Shown: one piece after another, positions 14,678 to 22,651 of the stretch
How the letters are laid out: each line of letters starts with the position of its first letter
How positions within the stretch are numbered: position 1 is the stretch's first letter
Assembly: GCF_030382115.1 (NCBI RefSeq)
Contig: NZ_JAUDRJ010000003.1
Coordinates: 213,386-242,902, forward strand
DNA length: 29,517 nt
Origin: Nostoc sp. GT001
GTDB lineage: Bacteria > Cyanobacteriota > Cyanobacteriia > Cyanobacteriales > Nostocaceae
Direction: 5' to 3'
Notes under the pieces: generated by a model
The model's database searches: none
Told to the model about the DNA's origin: nothing
What the model saw: the letters and a program-made list of their open reading frames with translations, nothing else
Position numbers and translations under genes: made by a program

Positions 14678-16852
14678 TTAGTTTTTGTTGGCACTCGCTG
14701 AAACTTCTTCTGACTGTTCTACCTCAGATATAAATGTTGATGATTTTGCAACTTCTTCACGTGCAGAAACGATGATATCAGCACCATTAATAATTGCTCC
14801 CAATAACCCCAGTTCAGATTCAACCAATTGATCGATAGCTTCACCTAGCATATTCTCTTGCGTATAGTTTGGTCGCGCCACTAGTACGATCCCATCGCTG
14901 TAGGGTTGAATTAACAAAGGGTCATTGGATATGCTGAGGGGACTAGTATCTAAAATGACTAAATCAAAACGTTCGCGGACATCTTCTATCAGCCGCCGCA
15001 TTTCGCTGGATTCAAGAATAGCAGCGGATTGCCTTACTGGTCCAGGGCTGGGAAGAATGTATAAATTTTCAATATCAGGAACTAAACGAATACATTCACT
15101 CAAATTAGCGTAATAACGTAGGGGTTCAATAGTGGCTTCCGGGTCAGGGATTACTTTTAACGATGTACAACGGGAAGGCGATCGCAAATCTGTTTCGATA
15201 ATTAAGGTTCTTTTACCGGCACGGGCGGAAGCAACACCCAAATTATAAGCACTTGCTGTTTTACCCTCTAGGCTACTGGTGCTAGTAATCAATACTACCT
15301 TTAAGTTTTTACCACCAATCCGGCGCATATTACTACGGAATTTCTCATAAAATTCTAAATAAGGAGAATCTTGGGAAAATACTACTGGTACAGCATCTGG
15401 CTCCAAATCATCAACTGGCATTAAAGGCAATTCTCCCAACAGTGCCACTTCTCGTTGCTTGAGGCTCTCGCGAATATCCTCTCTGGTTTTGAAAGTCCCT
15501 TCCAGCGCTCCCAACAAAAATATCACCCCGCCACCAATCAATACACCTAAGAAACCACCTACAGCAAGGGTAATAGGCACACTCTTCGGAGGTTTGGGAT
15601 CGACAGTGACTGCGGGGCGTCTGGCAATACTGAGGCTGCTAGTAGTTTCTGCCTCTGCGGTTTTCGCATCGGTTAGCTTCACCTGCATTTGGTCATAGAT
15701 GGCTTTTTTGAGTCCAACCTCCTGTTCTAAACGCGATCGCTCTAATTGCTTATTGGGTATCAAAGCATACTCTCGCCGGAGTCGCGCTTCTAGTTGGATT
15801 TCTTGAGCTAGTTGTTGTTGCAGCGTCTCCCGTTGGGTTTGTAAAGACACCATTTGGTTTGCCAATTGCTGGCGTGTTGGATCTAAACTGCTTTGAGTGC
15901 GAATACCTGCAACGCTACCCTGAAGCGGAGCCGCCGTCCCACCACCACCTAAAACTTCAGCAGCACGTTGTTGTAGTAATTCCTCAGCAGCTTGTTTCTG
16001 ACGCATTAACTGCACCATCGTTGGATGTTCCGGCCGCAAATCTTTTCTGAGTACAGCGATTTGCGATTCACTTTGATAAATTTGCGCTCGTAAGTTCCCA
16101 ATAATTGGATCGGCACTCAAAGCAGAAGAAACATAAGCTTGTCCGACTGTTAAGCCTAACTTATTTTGTAAACTGCGAGCTTGACCATCAACCCCTGAAA
16201 TAGTTAATTGAATTTGCCGTTGGAGATTTTGGCTGGCAGTAATGGCGCTTAACAAGCTGCCATTCTCTGCTGCTAAGATTGCTGTTCGCTCTACGCGATC
16301 GTACTGTTCTAACTTCTTTTCAGCAATTTGCAATTCCCGTTTAGCTTGTGGTGTGCGATCGTTAATCTTTTGAATAATTGCTTGTAATCGCCCAGTATTG
16401 ATGTCACTACTCAACTTGATCATTGCTTGCATCAATTCCGTCAATACCTGTATGCCTCGTTTGGCGTCACTATCTACATATTTAAGTTCAAAGGTAGAAG
16501 ATTCTAATTCTCCACTCTTAGCATTTTTTTTAGGTAGAGCAAGAGCAAGACTTGCACCGAGTTGTTTCGGTTTGACACCGACTTTCTCCGCCACACTTGC
16601 AATTATCTGGTTTGATAGTAAAACTTCCTCATTTAGTTCCTTCCCTTGCTGTTGGATTTCATTACCAGTTGCAGAGAAAGAAACTGGTGGTCCACTATAA
16701 GTAAGTGCCCCAGATGCTATATAGCTAGTAGGTGGCTCTGGTTGCATAGCTACCACAGTTGATCCGGCAACAACTAAACCAAAACTAGCTAGTCCAATCC
16801 ACTTATATTTATCAAAAGCAATAAGATAGCGTTTAACAATTGGTGGGGTCAT
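14678..16852 (-). CDS. Wzc-like polysaccharide co-polymerase / BY-kinase-like protein
   Basis: 724 residues from ATG 16852; GGAG just upstream and the start of similarity favour it over the TTG at 16873. N-terminal TM near 17-37, a long periplasmic coiled-coil region with Wzz-type fold (about 150-400), a second TM near 440-460 (SVPITLAVGGFLGVLIGGGV), then a cytoplasmic P-loop domain: SSLEGKTASAYNLG (Walker A), LIIETDLRSPS (Walker A'), LVILDTSPLSISND (Walker B). Family members control chain length in exopolysaccharide export by cycling autophosphorylation. Here the usual PGEGKS is SLEGKT, DTPP is DTSP, and the C-terminal tail (SEEVSASANKN) has no tyrosine cluster, so kinase cycling may be altered or absent. 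Lies behind the Wza-like export gene on the same strand, ~250 bp apart. Confidence 0.9.
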   Translation of the reverse strand: MTPPIVKRYLIAFDKYKWIGLASFGLVVAGSTVVAMQPEPPTSYIASGALTYSGPPVSFSATGNEIQQQGKELNEEVLLSNQIIASVAEKVGVKPKQLGASLALALPKKNAKSGELESSTFELKYVDSDAKRGIQVLTELMQAMIKLSSDINTGRLQAIIQKINDRTPQAKRELQIAEKKLEQYDRVERTAILAAENGSLLSAITASQNLQRQIQLTISGVDGQARSLQNKLGLTVGQAYVSSALSADPIIGNLRAQIYQSESQIAVLRKDLRPEHPTMVQLMRQKQAAEELLQQRAAEVLGGGGTAAPLQGSVAGIRTQSSLDPTRQQLANQMVSLQTQRETLQQQLAQEIQLEARLRREYALIPNKQLERSRLEQEVGLKKAIYDQMQVKLTDAKTAEAETTSSLSIARRPAVTVDPKPPKSVPITLAVGGFLGVLIGGGVIFLLGALEGTFKTREDIRESLKQREVALLGELPLMPVDDLEPDAVPVVFSQDSPYLEFYEKFRSNMRRIGGKNLKVVLITSTSSLEGKTASAYNLGVASARAGKRTLIIETDLRSPSRCTSLKVIPDPEATIEPLRYYANLSECIRLVPDIENLYILPSPGPVRQSAAILESSEMRRLIEDVRERFDLVILDTSPLSISNDPLLIQPYSDGIVLVARPNYTQENMLGEAIDQLVESELGLLGAIINGADIIVSAREEVAKSSTFISEVEQSEEVSASANKN

Positions 16853-16866
16853 GGTCGCTTCGCTCC

Positions 16867-16931
16867 AATTCAAAATTTAAATATGACGCTCGCAGACTCG
16901 CTAACGCTGCGCTAACAAAATTCAAAATTTA
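16867..16931. repeat. Short repeat element flanked by 13-bp direct repeats
   Basis: AATTCAAAATTTA occurs at 16867-16879 and 16919-16931 and brackets a GC-richer segment containing GACGCTCGCAGACTCGC and TAACGCTGCGCTAAC. The flanks are exact direct repeats, as expected after insertion with target duplication or in a mosaic of Nostoc dispersed repeats. The rest of 16932-17104 is AT-rich without a gene. Confidence 0.65.
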
Positions 16932-17104
16932 GGAAGCACCAAACTAAAAGATAGTGGCTTTGATACAAGGATGCTATCAACTTCCTACTGTATATATCGG
17001 TTGATATCTTTAAGATTTTTCCATTAATAAATTAAAATATCAGTTAGAGATGTGGCTTCCTATACTCCAAACTATTTCTAGGTTTTATCTTTCTTTTAAT
17101 GTTA

Positions 17105-18463
17105 CTAATTCGAGCCACCACCGATATTGTCAAAAAACCGGAGAAAGGATTGAACATTGAAGAAAGGTTGGGTAATGGTGGTCAAGAAATTAGTAATTCT
17201 ACCAATGAGGTTCCGACCAACAACAATAACATCATTATCTTGAAGTGCTACATTTTGCGACGCATCACCGCCTAGAGCTTTTTTAGCATCAAGTTTTTGG
17301 GTAACAGCTTTGCCTCGTTCCGAATCAAAGCGAACCAGAGCGATATCTCTCAGATTAGCAGTGTCTAGATTTACACCTCCCAAAGCATCTACAAATGTAC
17401 TACCGTTAGGCAGTGCTTGAATGGAAAGACCACCAGCAGCGTAGTTTAAAACTCGGACTCTAATCTGTGGTGTGGCCAAGGATGAACGTGCTACCAAATT
17501 GCGGTCATAACCATCCTCATTACCAACTTCACGACGGGGTACGAGTATTGCATCTCCGTCTTGTAAGCGTAAATTCGGGATTGAACCGCCATTTTGCAAT
17601 GCTGCGTATAAGTCAATAGTTTGTGAAATCACAGAACCATCGATTAACTTTCGCCGTACTTGCACCTGTCGCAGGTCTGCATTCAACGTTGAACCACCAG
17701 ATGTTAGCAAAGCATCAGCAACGCGGGGTGTTGGTGAATTAATTGGATAAATTCCTGGTCGAAATATTTCTCCGCTAATGGTAACTTGAACTGGTCGCGT
17801 TCCTGCCAAAGATACTACCACGATTGGATCTGGGAAAAAGCGACTCAAGCCCAAACGAATTTTTTCTTGAGCTTCTTCCAAGGTTAAACCTTTTAATGAC
17901 ACCGTTCCCACTTGTGGCACGATGATGTTGCCTTCTGGACTAATTACAGCTTGAAAACTGAGGTCTTGACGCTGCGTTACTAAGGCTAAAACTATTATTG
18001 GATCGACTACATAACGATTTAAACCCAAGCGAATTTTTTCTTGAGCTTCTTCCAAAGTTAAACCTTGTAAAGAAATTGTTCCCAATAACGGCACCGCAAT
18101 ATTACCTTCTGGGTTGATTAAAGCTTGAAAGCTCAAATCTGGAAAGCGCTGAACCGAAACGCTAATTCCATCTCCTATGCCTAAACGGTATGGCCCAGGA
18201 GGACGCTGAAGCACAACACCAATTGCATCTCCTGGCCCCAAAAGGTAGCGGCTCAGTTGCGGGGAAATTTCTTCATTTGCGCCTAGAGGTGCAACTTCAT
18301 TAACTGGCACAGGTGAGGGGAATTTCCCTGGTGATTGTCCTTGAGATGGAAAAGGCTGGGCAACAACAAGTTGGATAGGTGTTGTTAAGAAAACTCCTAC
18401 TTGAAGACTGACAAAACACAGGGCGCTGAATCCACGCATATAATAACTGGCATCTATGAACAT
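17105..18463 (-). CDS. Wza-like polysaccharide export protein (SLBB) with duplicated domain
   Basis: 452 residues. N-terminal signal-like helix (FSALCFVSLQVGVFLTT), cleavage likely after LVVAQ; no lipobox cysteine was noticed. Polysaccharide-export domain: YLLGPGDAIGV and YRLGIGDGISV, then two near-identical ~58-residue units (DLSFQALINPEGNIAVP and DLSFQAVISPEGNIIVP, each ending in LTLEEAQEKIRLGL plus DPI), followed by SLBB-type beta-grasp domains (VTISGEIFRPGIYPI; RVLNYAAGGLSI) and a C-terminal amphipathic region. Such proteins form the outer-membrane channel for capsule or exopolysaccharide working with Wzc. The duplicated unit makes it longer than usual in the export domain. Start ATG 18463 is likely; ATG nine codons in is an alternative. 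Same strand as the Wzc-like gene. Confidence 0.9.
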   Translation of the reverse strand: MFIDASYYMRGFSALCFVSLQVGVFLTTPIQLVVAQPFPSQGQSPGKFPSPVPVNEVAPLGANEEISPQLSRYLLGPGDAIGVVLQRPPGPYRLGIGDGISVSVQRFPDLSFQALINPEGNIAVPLLGTISLQGLTLEEAQEKIRLGLNRYVVDPIIVLALVTQRQDLSFQAVISPEGNIIVPQVGTVSLKGLTLEEAQEKIRLGLSRFFPDPIVVVSLAGTRPVQVTISGEIFRPGIYPINSPTPRVADALLTSGGSTLNADLRQVQVRRKLIDGSVISQTIDLYAALQNGGSIPNLRLQDGDAILVPRREVGNEDGYDRNLVARSSLATPQIRVRVLNYAAGGLSIQALPNGSTFVDALGGVNLDTANLRDIALVRFDSERGKAVTQKLDAKKALGGDASQNVALQDNDVIVVGRNLIGRITNFLTTITQPFFNVQSFLRFFDNIGGGSN

Positions 18464-18696
18464 CGGTGTAGAAAATATTGATATAGAAATTAGTCGCGCC
18501 GAGTGGTTATTTTACTCTAAAAATGCCTTCAATGTCTCTTTTATCTAGAAGTATTTACCAAGAGAAAAAAAATAATTTTGCTCAATTTAATTTCTAACTT
18601 CATGTTGTTAACATCATTTTAGGTGAGTTTCAGTCTGAACACAATTTATAGACATACTCTTGATAAATCTCTGCACAAGGGCATCTATAACAGACT

Positions 18697-19419
18697 CTAC
18701 AAAGGGCCTGCCATTAATGCAGCTTGCACTGTTTCCCCAATAGACTGGGCTAAAGACCAAGATGTTTCTACCTGCCCCAAAGGTTCCATTGGAATCAGAA
18801 TGCTCACGCCAACCCAAGGAGTGCGTTGCTTGCGCCACTGTGCCAGTTGATCTGCCAAAAACCAGTGAAAAGGTGATGGATTTCCGCCGTCTGGCATCGC
18901 ATACCATTGCAAAACAGCGAAGGTTTGCTGTGGTGTGGAGGCGCGAAAAAACCTAGCTTCTACTTTAGTTTCGACATTAGAAGCTAACTTTGCAGATGGT
19001 TTCACAGTAAATTCCGCAGAACGAGATTGAGCTATATCCCACTTTCCCCAGCGTGACCTTCCCCAGCCGTTAACGTCTGTCCACTCTACCTCTGGTTGAT
19101 CCATAGGCCCATTTTGCGGCAACAAAAGCAGGATTGCTTGGGATTCGGAACCTTCTTTTTTAATTACCTGCAAAGACCAATTATGTTCGCCAATTTGCTG
19201 TTCTGCTTGTTCAATAGTTTGCCAACCAGGAAGGGTTAACCCAGTCTTGCGGATCTGTTTTAATTCGTGGAGGGTAGTAACAGCTGGCGGCTGTTTCCAT
19301 TGCCAGTGTCCTGTCAGATATCCGGGAACCCCTGCCATTGCTAGCAGCAGTAGCAACAACAAAAGTGCTGCTACCTGAGTCAATTGGTTTTCCTTGAAAA
19401 ATTTAGAGAAGGAAATCAT
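18697..19419 (-). CDS. Cyanoexosortase A system-associated protein
   Basis: 240 residues from ATG 19419 (TTG 19434 is an in-frame but less likely start). One N-terminal membrane helix (VAALLLLLLLLAMAGVPGYL), then a periplasmic domain resembling the EpsI-type partner of exosortases: PGWQTIEQAEQQIGEHNWSL, WGRSRWGKWDIAQS, ALLQWY-like FAVLQWYAMPDGG and PSPFHWFLADQLAQWR. Proteins of this type are encoded beside cyanobacterial exosortases and probably assist the sorting enzyme or EPS-linked export. It lies 200 bp behind the exosortase gene on the same strand. The upstream gap 18464-18696 behind it has no gene. Assignment rests on neighbourhood plus motif memory. Confidence 0.82.
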   Translation of the reverse strand: MISFSKFFKENQLTQVAALLLLLLLLAMAGVPGYLTGHWQWKQPPAVTTLHELKQIRKTGLTLPGWQTIEQAEQQIGEHNWSLQVIKKEGSESQAILLLLPQNGPMDQPEVEWTDVNGWGRSRWGKWDIAQSRSAEFTVKPSAKLASNVETKVEARFFRASTPQQTFAVLQWYAMPDGGNPSPFHWFLADQLAQWRKQRTPWVGVSILIPMEPLGQVETSWSLAQSIGETVQAALMAGPL

Positions 19420-19568
19420 CAGTAAAATTTGCAATACTTAGGCAGAATCTTACTTTATAAAATCACATTGTGAGTTCAGTAATATTTAGGACTTACGTAT
19501 AAGTGATGAAAAATTAAGGGAGTGGAGAGTGAAAAATGGAGAACAGGGGAGAAGTTGCAGAAAATTTT

Positions 19569-19592
19569 CTCCTCTGCTCCTCTGCTCCTCTG
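19569..19592. repeat. Three tandem copies of CTCCTCTG
   Basis: CTCCTCTG is repeated three times, followed by CCCCTCTACC and CCAATGCCCAATGCC. This pyrimidine-rich tract lies between the exosortase gene and its partner (19435-19617) and is typical of Nostoc intergenic DNA. TAGGACTTACGTATAAG near 19488 recalls a further dispersed motif, seen also near 27247. Confidence 0.65.
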
Positions 19593-19617
19593 CCCCTCTA
19601 CCCAATGCCCAATGCCT

Positions 19618-20511
19618 CTAACTTTCTGCCTCTTGCTCAGTTTCTAGAGATGCTGAAAAATAGCTATTAATCCAATTCAGTAAGGGCACTAGTGACACCA
19701 GCATACAAGCAGAGTAAAGATCACCACCCCAACCATCATGCAGCCATTTAAAAGACGCTTCTTGACCCGTGCCGTGAAAGAAAGTAAGTAAAGTATTACG
19801 AATGATATTGGCAATAATACTAACGATCGCAGCAAGAGATAAAAACGATATAGTTGTCCGCCGTGAAGACAAAGCATCTGTCCAATAAAGCAGCATCAAG
19901 CCCACGTAGAGAGTTGTAAACAACATTTTCAGCCCTGCACAATAGGGAGCAACTTCTACAATCCGTCCTCCCACGTAAAGATTGATCTCATCTACGGTTA
20001 CTTCCATCCCAAATTGATTCAGTATGAAACCTGCTGTGCCAGCGATGAAGCTTTGCAGAGGTAAGGTATAGGGAGCAATGAGATAGGGTAATGCTGTTGG
20101 GGTTGCTAAAAATACTAGTAGTAGAGGGAATCCTTGTAATCGCAAACCTGCTATTCCCTTAAACCACAAGCATAATCCGATTAATATCACGGGCAAGGAA
20201 AGGTTAACCCACTCTGTAACACCGCTAAGATAAAAAACTGCCCCTAATGGCAATAAAACAGCGCCTAAAGGATTGATGGTATCTGGCAAACGTCTCCACT
20301 TTTTCCGGTTCATCCAGCCCAGATAAGCCGCAAATGGTAGACCAATAATCCCGTGGCTGAAATATTCGTGTTCTGTACTGATATTTTTGTGCAGCCAACC
20401 ATCCAACCAGTGTAACAATATTGGAGAATAAAGCAGCAGCAAAACGCCTAAAATAGCTAGATTTAACAAGCCTGATGCGTTTATATTTTTAACCTGTTGC
20501 TGGAGTGCCAT
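19618..20511 (-). CDS. crtA: Cyanoexosortase (CrtA-type), membrane transpeptidase-like protease
   Basis: 297 residues with about eight hydrophobic segments. The exosortase catalytic set is visible: Cys191 in VAPYCAGLKMLF, Arg238 in ANIIRNTLLTF and His258 in WLHDGWGGDLYS. Exosortases cleave C-terminal PEP-CTERM sorting signals and transfer surface proteins, and they usually occur with exopolysaccharide genes, as here. The VAPYCAGLKMLF and LHDGWGG motifs fit cyanoexosortase A; the symbol crtA follows that usage and must not be confused with carotenoid genes. ATG 20511 is followed by a normal soluble lead and a first TM near 17-35. No PEP-CTERM protein is encoded in this window, so its substrates are elsewhere. 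Confidence 0.87.
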   Translation of the reverse strand: MALQQQVKNINASGLLNLAILGVLLLLYSPILLHWLDGWLHKNISTEHEYFSHGIIGLPFAAYLGWMNRKKWRRLPDTINPLGAVLLPLGAVFYLSGVTEWVNLSLPVILIGLCLWFKGIAGLRLQGFPLLLVFLATPTALPYLIAPYTLPLQSFIAGTAGFILNQFGMEVTVDEINLYVGGRIVEVAPYCAGLKMLFTTLYVGLMLLYWTDALSSRRTTISFLSLAAIVSIIANIIRNTLLTFFHGTGQEASFKWLHDGWGGDLYSACMLVSLVPLLNWINSYFSASLETEQEAES

Positions 20512-20521
20512 GATTTTCAGT

Positions 20522-20760
20522 ATTAGTCATTGGTCATTGGTTATTAGTCATTGCTTATTAGTCATTGGTCATTGGTCACTTGTACTGAGTTTCGACTGCG
20601 CGGTAATCGAGCGACTTGTGCCGAGCGAAGTCGAGGTAAGTCGAGATTCAACTACCGCGTAGTCGTTCGCGTAGACTCTCGTAGAGAAGTATTGGTCATT
20701 AGTTTTTAACAAAGGACAAAGGACAAATGACTATTGACAAAGGACAAATGTCTAATTTTT
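20522..20760. repeat. Mosaic of Nostoc dispersed repeats
   Basis: The gap between exosortase and aminotransferase genes is made of iterated TTAGTCATTGGTCATTGGTTA-type heptads (20522-20579), then a GC-richer insert with CGAGCGACTTGTGCCGAGCG and CGTAGTCGTTCGCGTAGACT, then ATTGGTCATT again and AAAGGACAAAGGACAAATGA. The heptad family flanks the insert on both sides, suggesting nested insertion of one repeat type into another. No gene is seen. Confidence 0.75.
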
Positions 20761-20786
20761 AGATGTACATTAAGTATGAATTAACT

Positions 20787-21980
20787 TCAGGCTACCACGC
20801 TGCCAAGGTCAGCAGGAGATAGATTATCTACCTGATAACTTGTTGAGACTGCATTGGCGATCGCTGCTACAACTTCTTTAACTTGGCTACTACTCAAACC
20901 AGGATACATCGGTAATGATAATATTTGCTTTGATAACTTTTCTGCTTGAGGAAAATCTCCCAATTGATAGCCTAAGTTGGTGAATGCTGGCTGGAGATGA
21001 CAAGGAATTGGATAGTGAATACCAGTTTGAATCCCCGCCGCCGTGAGTTTTTCCTGGAGTTGCTGGCGTTCTATTGGGCAAGAATCATCTACTTTAATCA
21101 CATAAAGATGATAAACGTGTCCTGTATTACTTTGATTTTCTATAGGGATAATTCCAGCAGTTGCCAAGGGTGCTAGCTCATTATCATACTGCTGGGCAAT
21201 AGTTAGGCGATCGCGATTCCACTGCGGCAAATATGGGAGTTTTTTGTGCAAAATTGCTGCTTGCAAAGTATCCAAGCGGCTATTCGTACCTGATTCAGTA
21301 TGAAAATACTTTTGCGATGCACCATAATTTCGCAAGCGCACCATCTTTTGGGCTACATCTACATCTCGTGTCAGCAGCATTCCCCCATCCCCAAATGCTC
21401 CCAAATTTTTGCTGGGATAGAAACTAAAAGCTGCTGCTATTCCTACTGAACCAGCGTAATATCCGTCTCTTTGGGCGAGATGTGCTTGGGCGGCATCTTC
21501 AAAAATTAGGAGTTTGTAGGTATCGGCAAAGTTCACTAAATCGCGAGGTGATACCATCTGACCATAGAGATGCACAGGGATAATCGCTTTAGTCTGAGGC
21601 GTAATTGCCTTTGCTGCTTCTCTTAAATCAATTAAAGCAGTTTGGCGATCGCAATCTACCAAAATTGGCTTGGCGCCAGCACGTAGCACCCCAATTAAGG
21701 TGGCGATAAAGGTATTTGCGGGTAAAATCACTTCATCGCCAGTACCAATATTACACGCTTGTAACCCCAGAGCGATCGCATCTGTTCCTGATGCCACACC
21801 AACTCCATAAGCCGTACCAGATACTGCCGCAAATGCTGCTTCAAAATCTGAAAGTGCTTGTCCTAAAATAAAATCTCCCAGTTCCAATACAGATTGGATT
21901 GCATCTTGCAATTGCGTTTGAATTGGTTCATGTTGTAACTTTAGGTCTACAAATGGAACTCTAATAGTCATTTTATTCAT
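20787..21980 (-). CDS. DegT/DnrJ/EryC1/StrS family sugar aminotransferase
   Basis: 397 residues, PLP-dependent fold type I. PFVDLKLQHE at the start, GVASGTDAIALGL (phosphate-binding), EVILPANTFIAT, EDAAQAHLA with the PLP-binding Asp/Gln, and Lys191 in FSFYPSKNLGAFGDGG as the Schiff-base lysine; HLYVIKV and GIHYPIPCHLQPAF complete the family pattern. These enzymes aminate keto-sugars on nucleotide carriers for polysaccharide or glycan decoration. Location on the same strand beside exosortase and export genes supports a role in exopolysaccharide precursor supply. ATG 21980 or ATG 21971 may start it. Lys is present, so it is an aminotransferase and not the dehydratase subgroup. Sugar substrate cannot be told. 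Confidence 0.92.
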   Translation of the reverse strand: MNKMTIRVPFVDLKLQHEPIQTQLQDAIQSVLELGDFILGQALSDFEAAFAAVSGTAYGVGVASGTDAIALGLQACNIGTGDEVILPANTFIATLIGVLRAGAKPILVDCDRQTALIDLREAAKAITPQTKAIIPVHLYGQMVSPRDLVNFADTYKLLIFEDAAQAHLAQRDGYYAGSVGIAAAFSFYPSKNLGAFGDGGMLLTRDVDVAQKMVRLRNYGASQKYFHTESGTNSRLDTLQAAILHKKLPYLPQWNRDRLTIAQQYDNELAPLATAGIIPIENQSNTGHVYHLYVIKVDDSCPIERQQLQEKLTAAGIQTGIHYPIPCHLQPAFTNLGYQLGDFPQAEKLSKQILSLPMYPGLSSSQVKEVVAAIANAVSTSYQVDNLSPADLGSVVA

Positions 21981-22651
21981 TACCAGTCGTCCTCAAAAAA
22001 TTGTTTCCTTACATGGAAAAAATAGAACCTATTGTACAATTTTCGGCATGAAATTGTCATAGATTTAATCTATTGGATAAAGACTTAGATCAATTATTTA
22101 GTCGGTTATGGTTTTCAAAATCACGCCCTCTTAATTTGAGCGCCCGAAGTTGCCATGAGACTTCTCTCAAAATTCAAAAATTTCATAAACTGGGCTTTTC
22201 AATAATTTGGTAGTTTGCTAATCCGTAGAGATATGGTTGCCCTATTTAGGTCATCCTGCACTAGGATTATCATCTCTGGGTGCTAACTGTTCTCAGTAAA
22301 ATGTCTATATTTAATTACACTAAGATCTATTTTTTTAAGTAAATTTACTTTGAATGTTACAGTCAAAATTTTCCCTTATATACATAAATAATCACAGCCC
22401 CTTTGTATTGTATCCTTAGCATTAGCTTACCCTGACGGAATTCAAATCTAACGCAGTCTGCTTGCAAAATCTCAAGCAATAAAGACTACATCAGTGCTAG
22501 ATAAAGAACATTCAGCACCAGTAACTAGTAACTAGCAGACACCATATCTTGGCTTAATGCAAGGGAGAAAAAATTTTTGCCCTAAATTTGTTTGTCAGAG
22601 GCAAAATTAGGGAATGCTTAAAAATAGCAATTGATAACCTAGAAATAGGAC
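21981..22651. other. 671-bp intergenic region
   Basis: Divergent promoter region between the aminotransferase and the GAF sensor gene. AT-rich, no ORF of quality in any frame, no tRNA or hairpin of note; a short tandem AGTAACTAGTAACTAG sits at 22520-22535. I recognise no defined operator. Confidence 0.5.

Noticed and set aside
15459..16700. Several plus-strand ORFs inside the Wzc-like gene
   Set aside because: All lie fully within the conserved minus-strand frame and show no family features.
18614..18907. 97-residue minus-strand ORF overlapping the exosortase-associated gene in another frame
   Set aside because: Low-quality composition; the overlapping frame has a membrane helix and family motifs.
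20522..20579. Possible CRISPR array from iterated GTCATTGGTCATT units
   Set aside because: Units are adjacent heptads without unique spacers and no cas gene is near.
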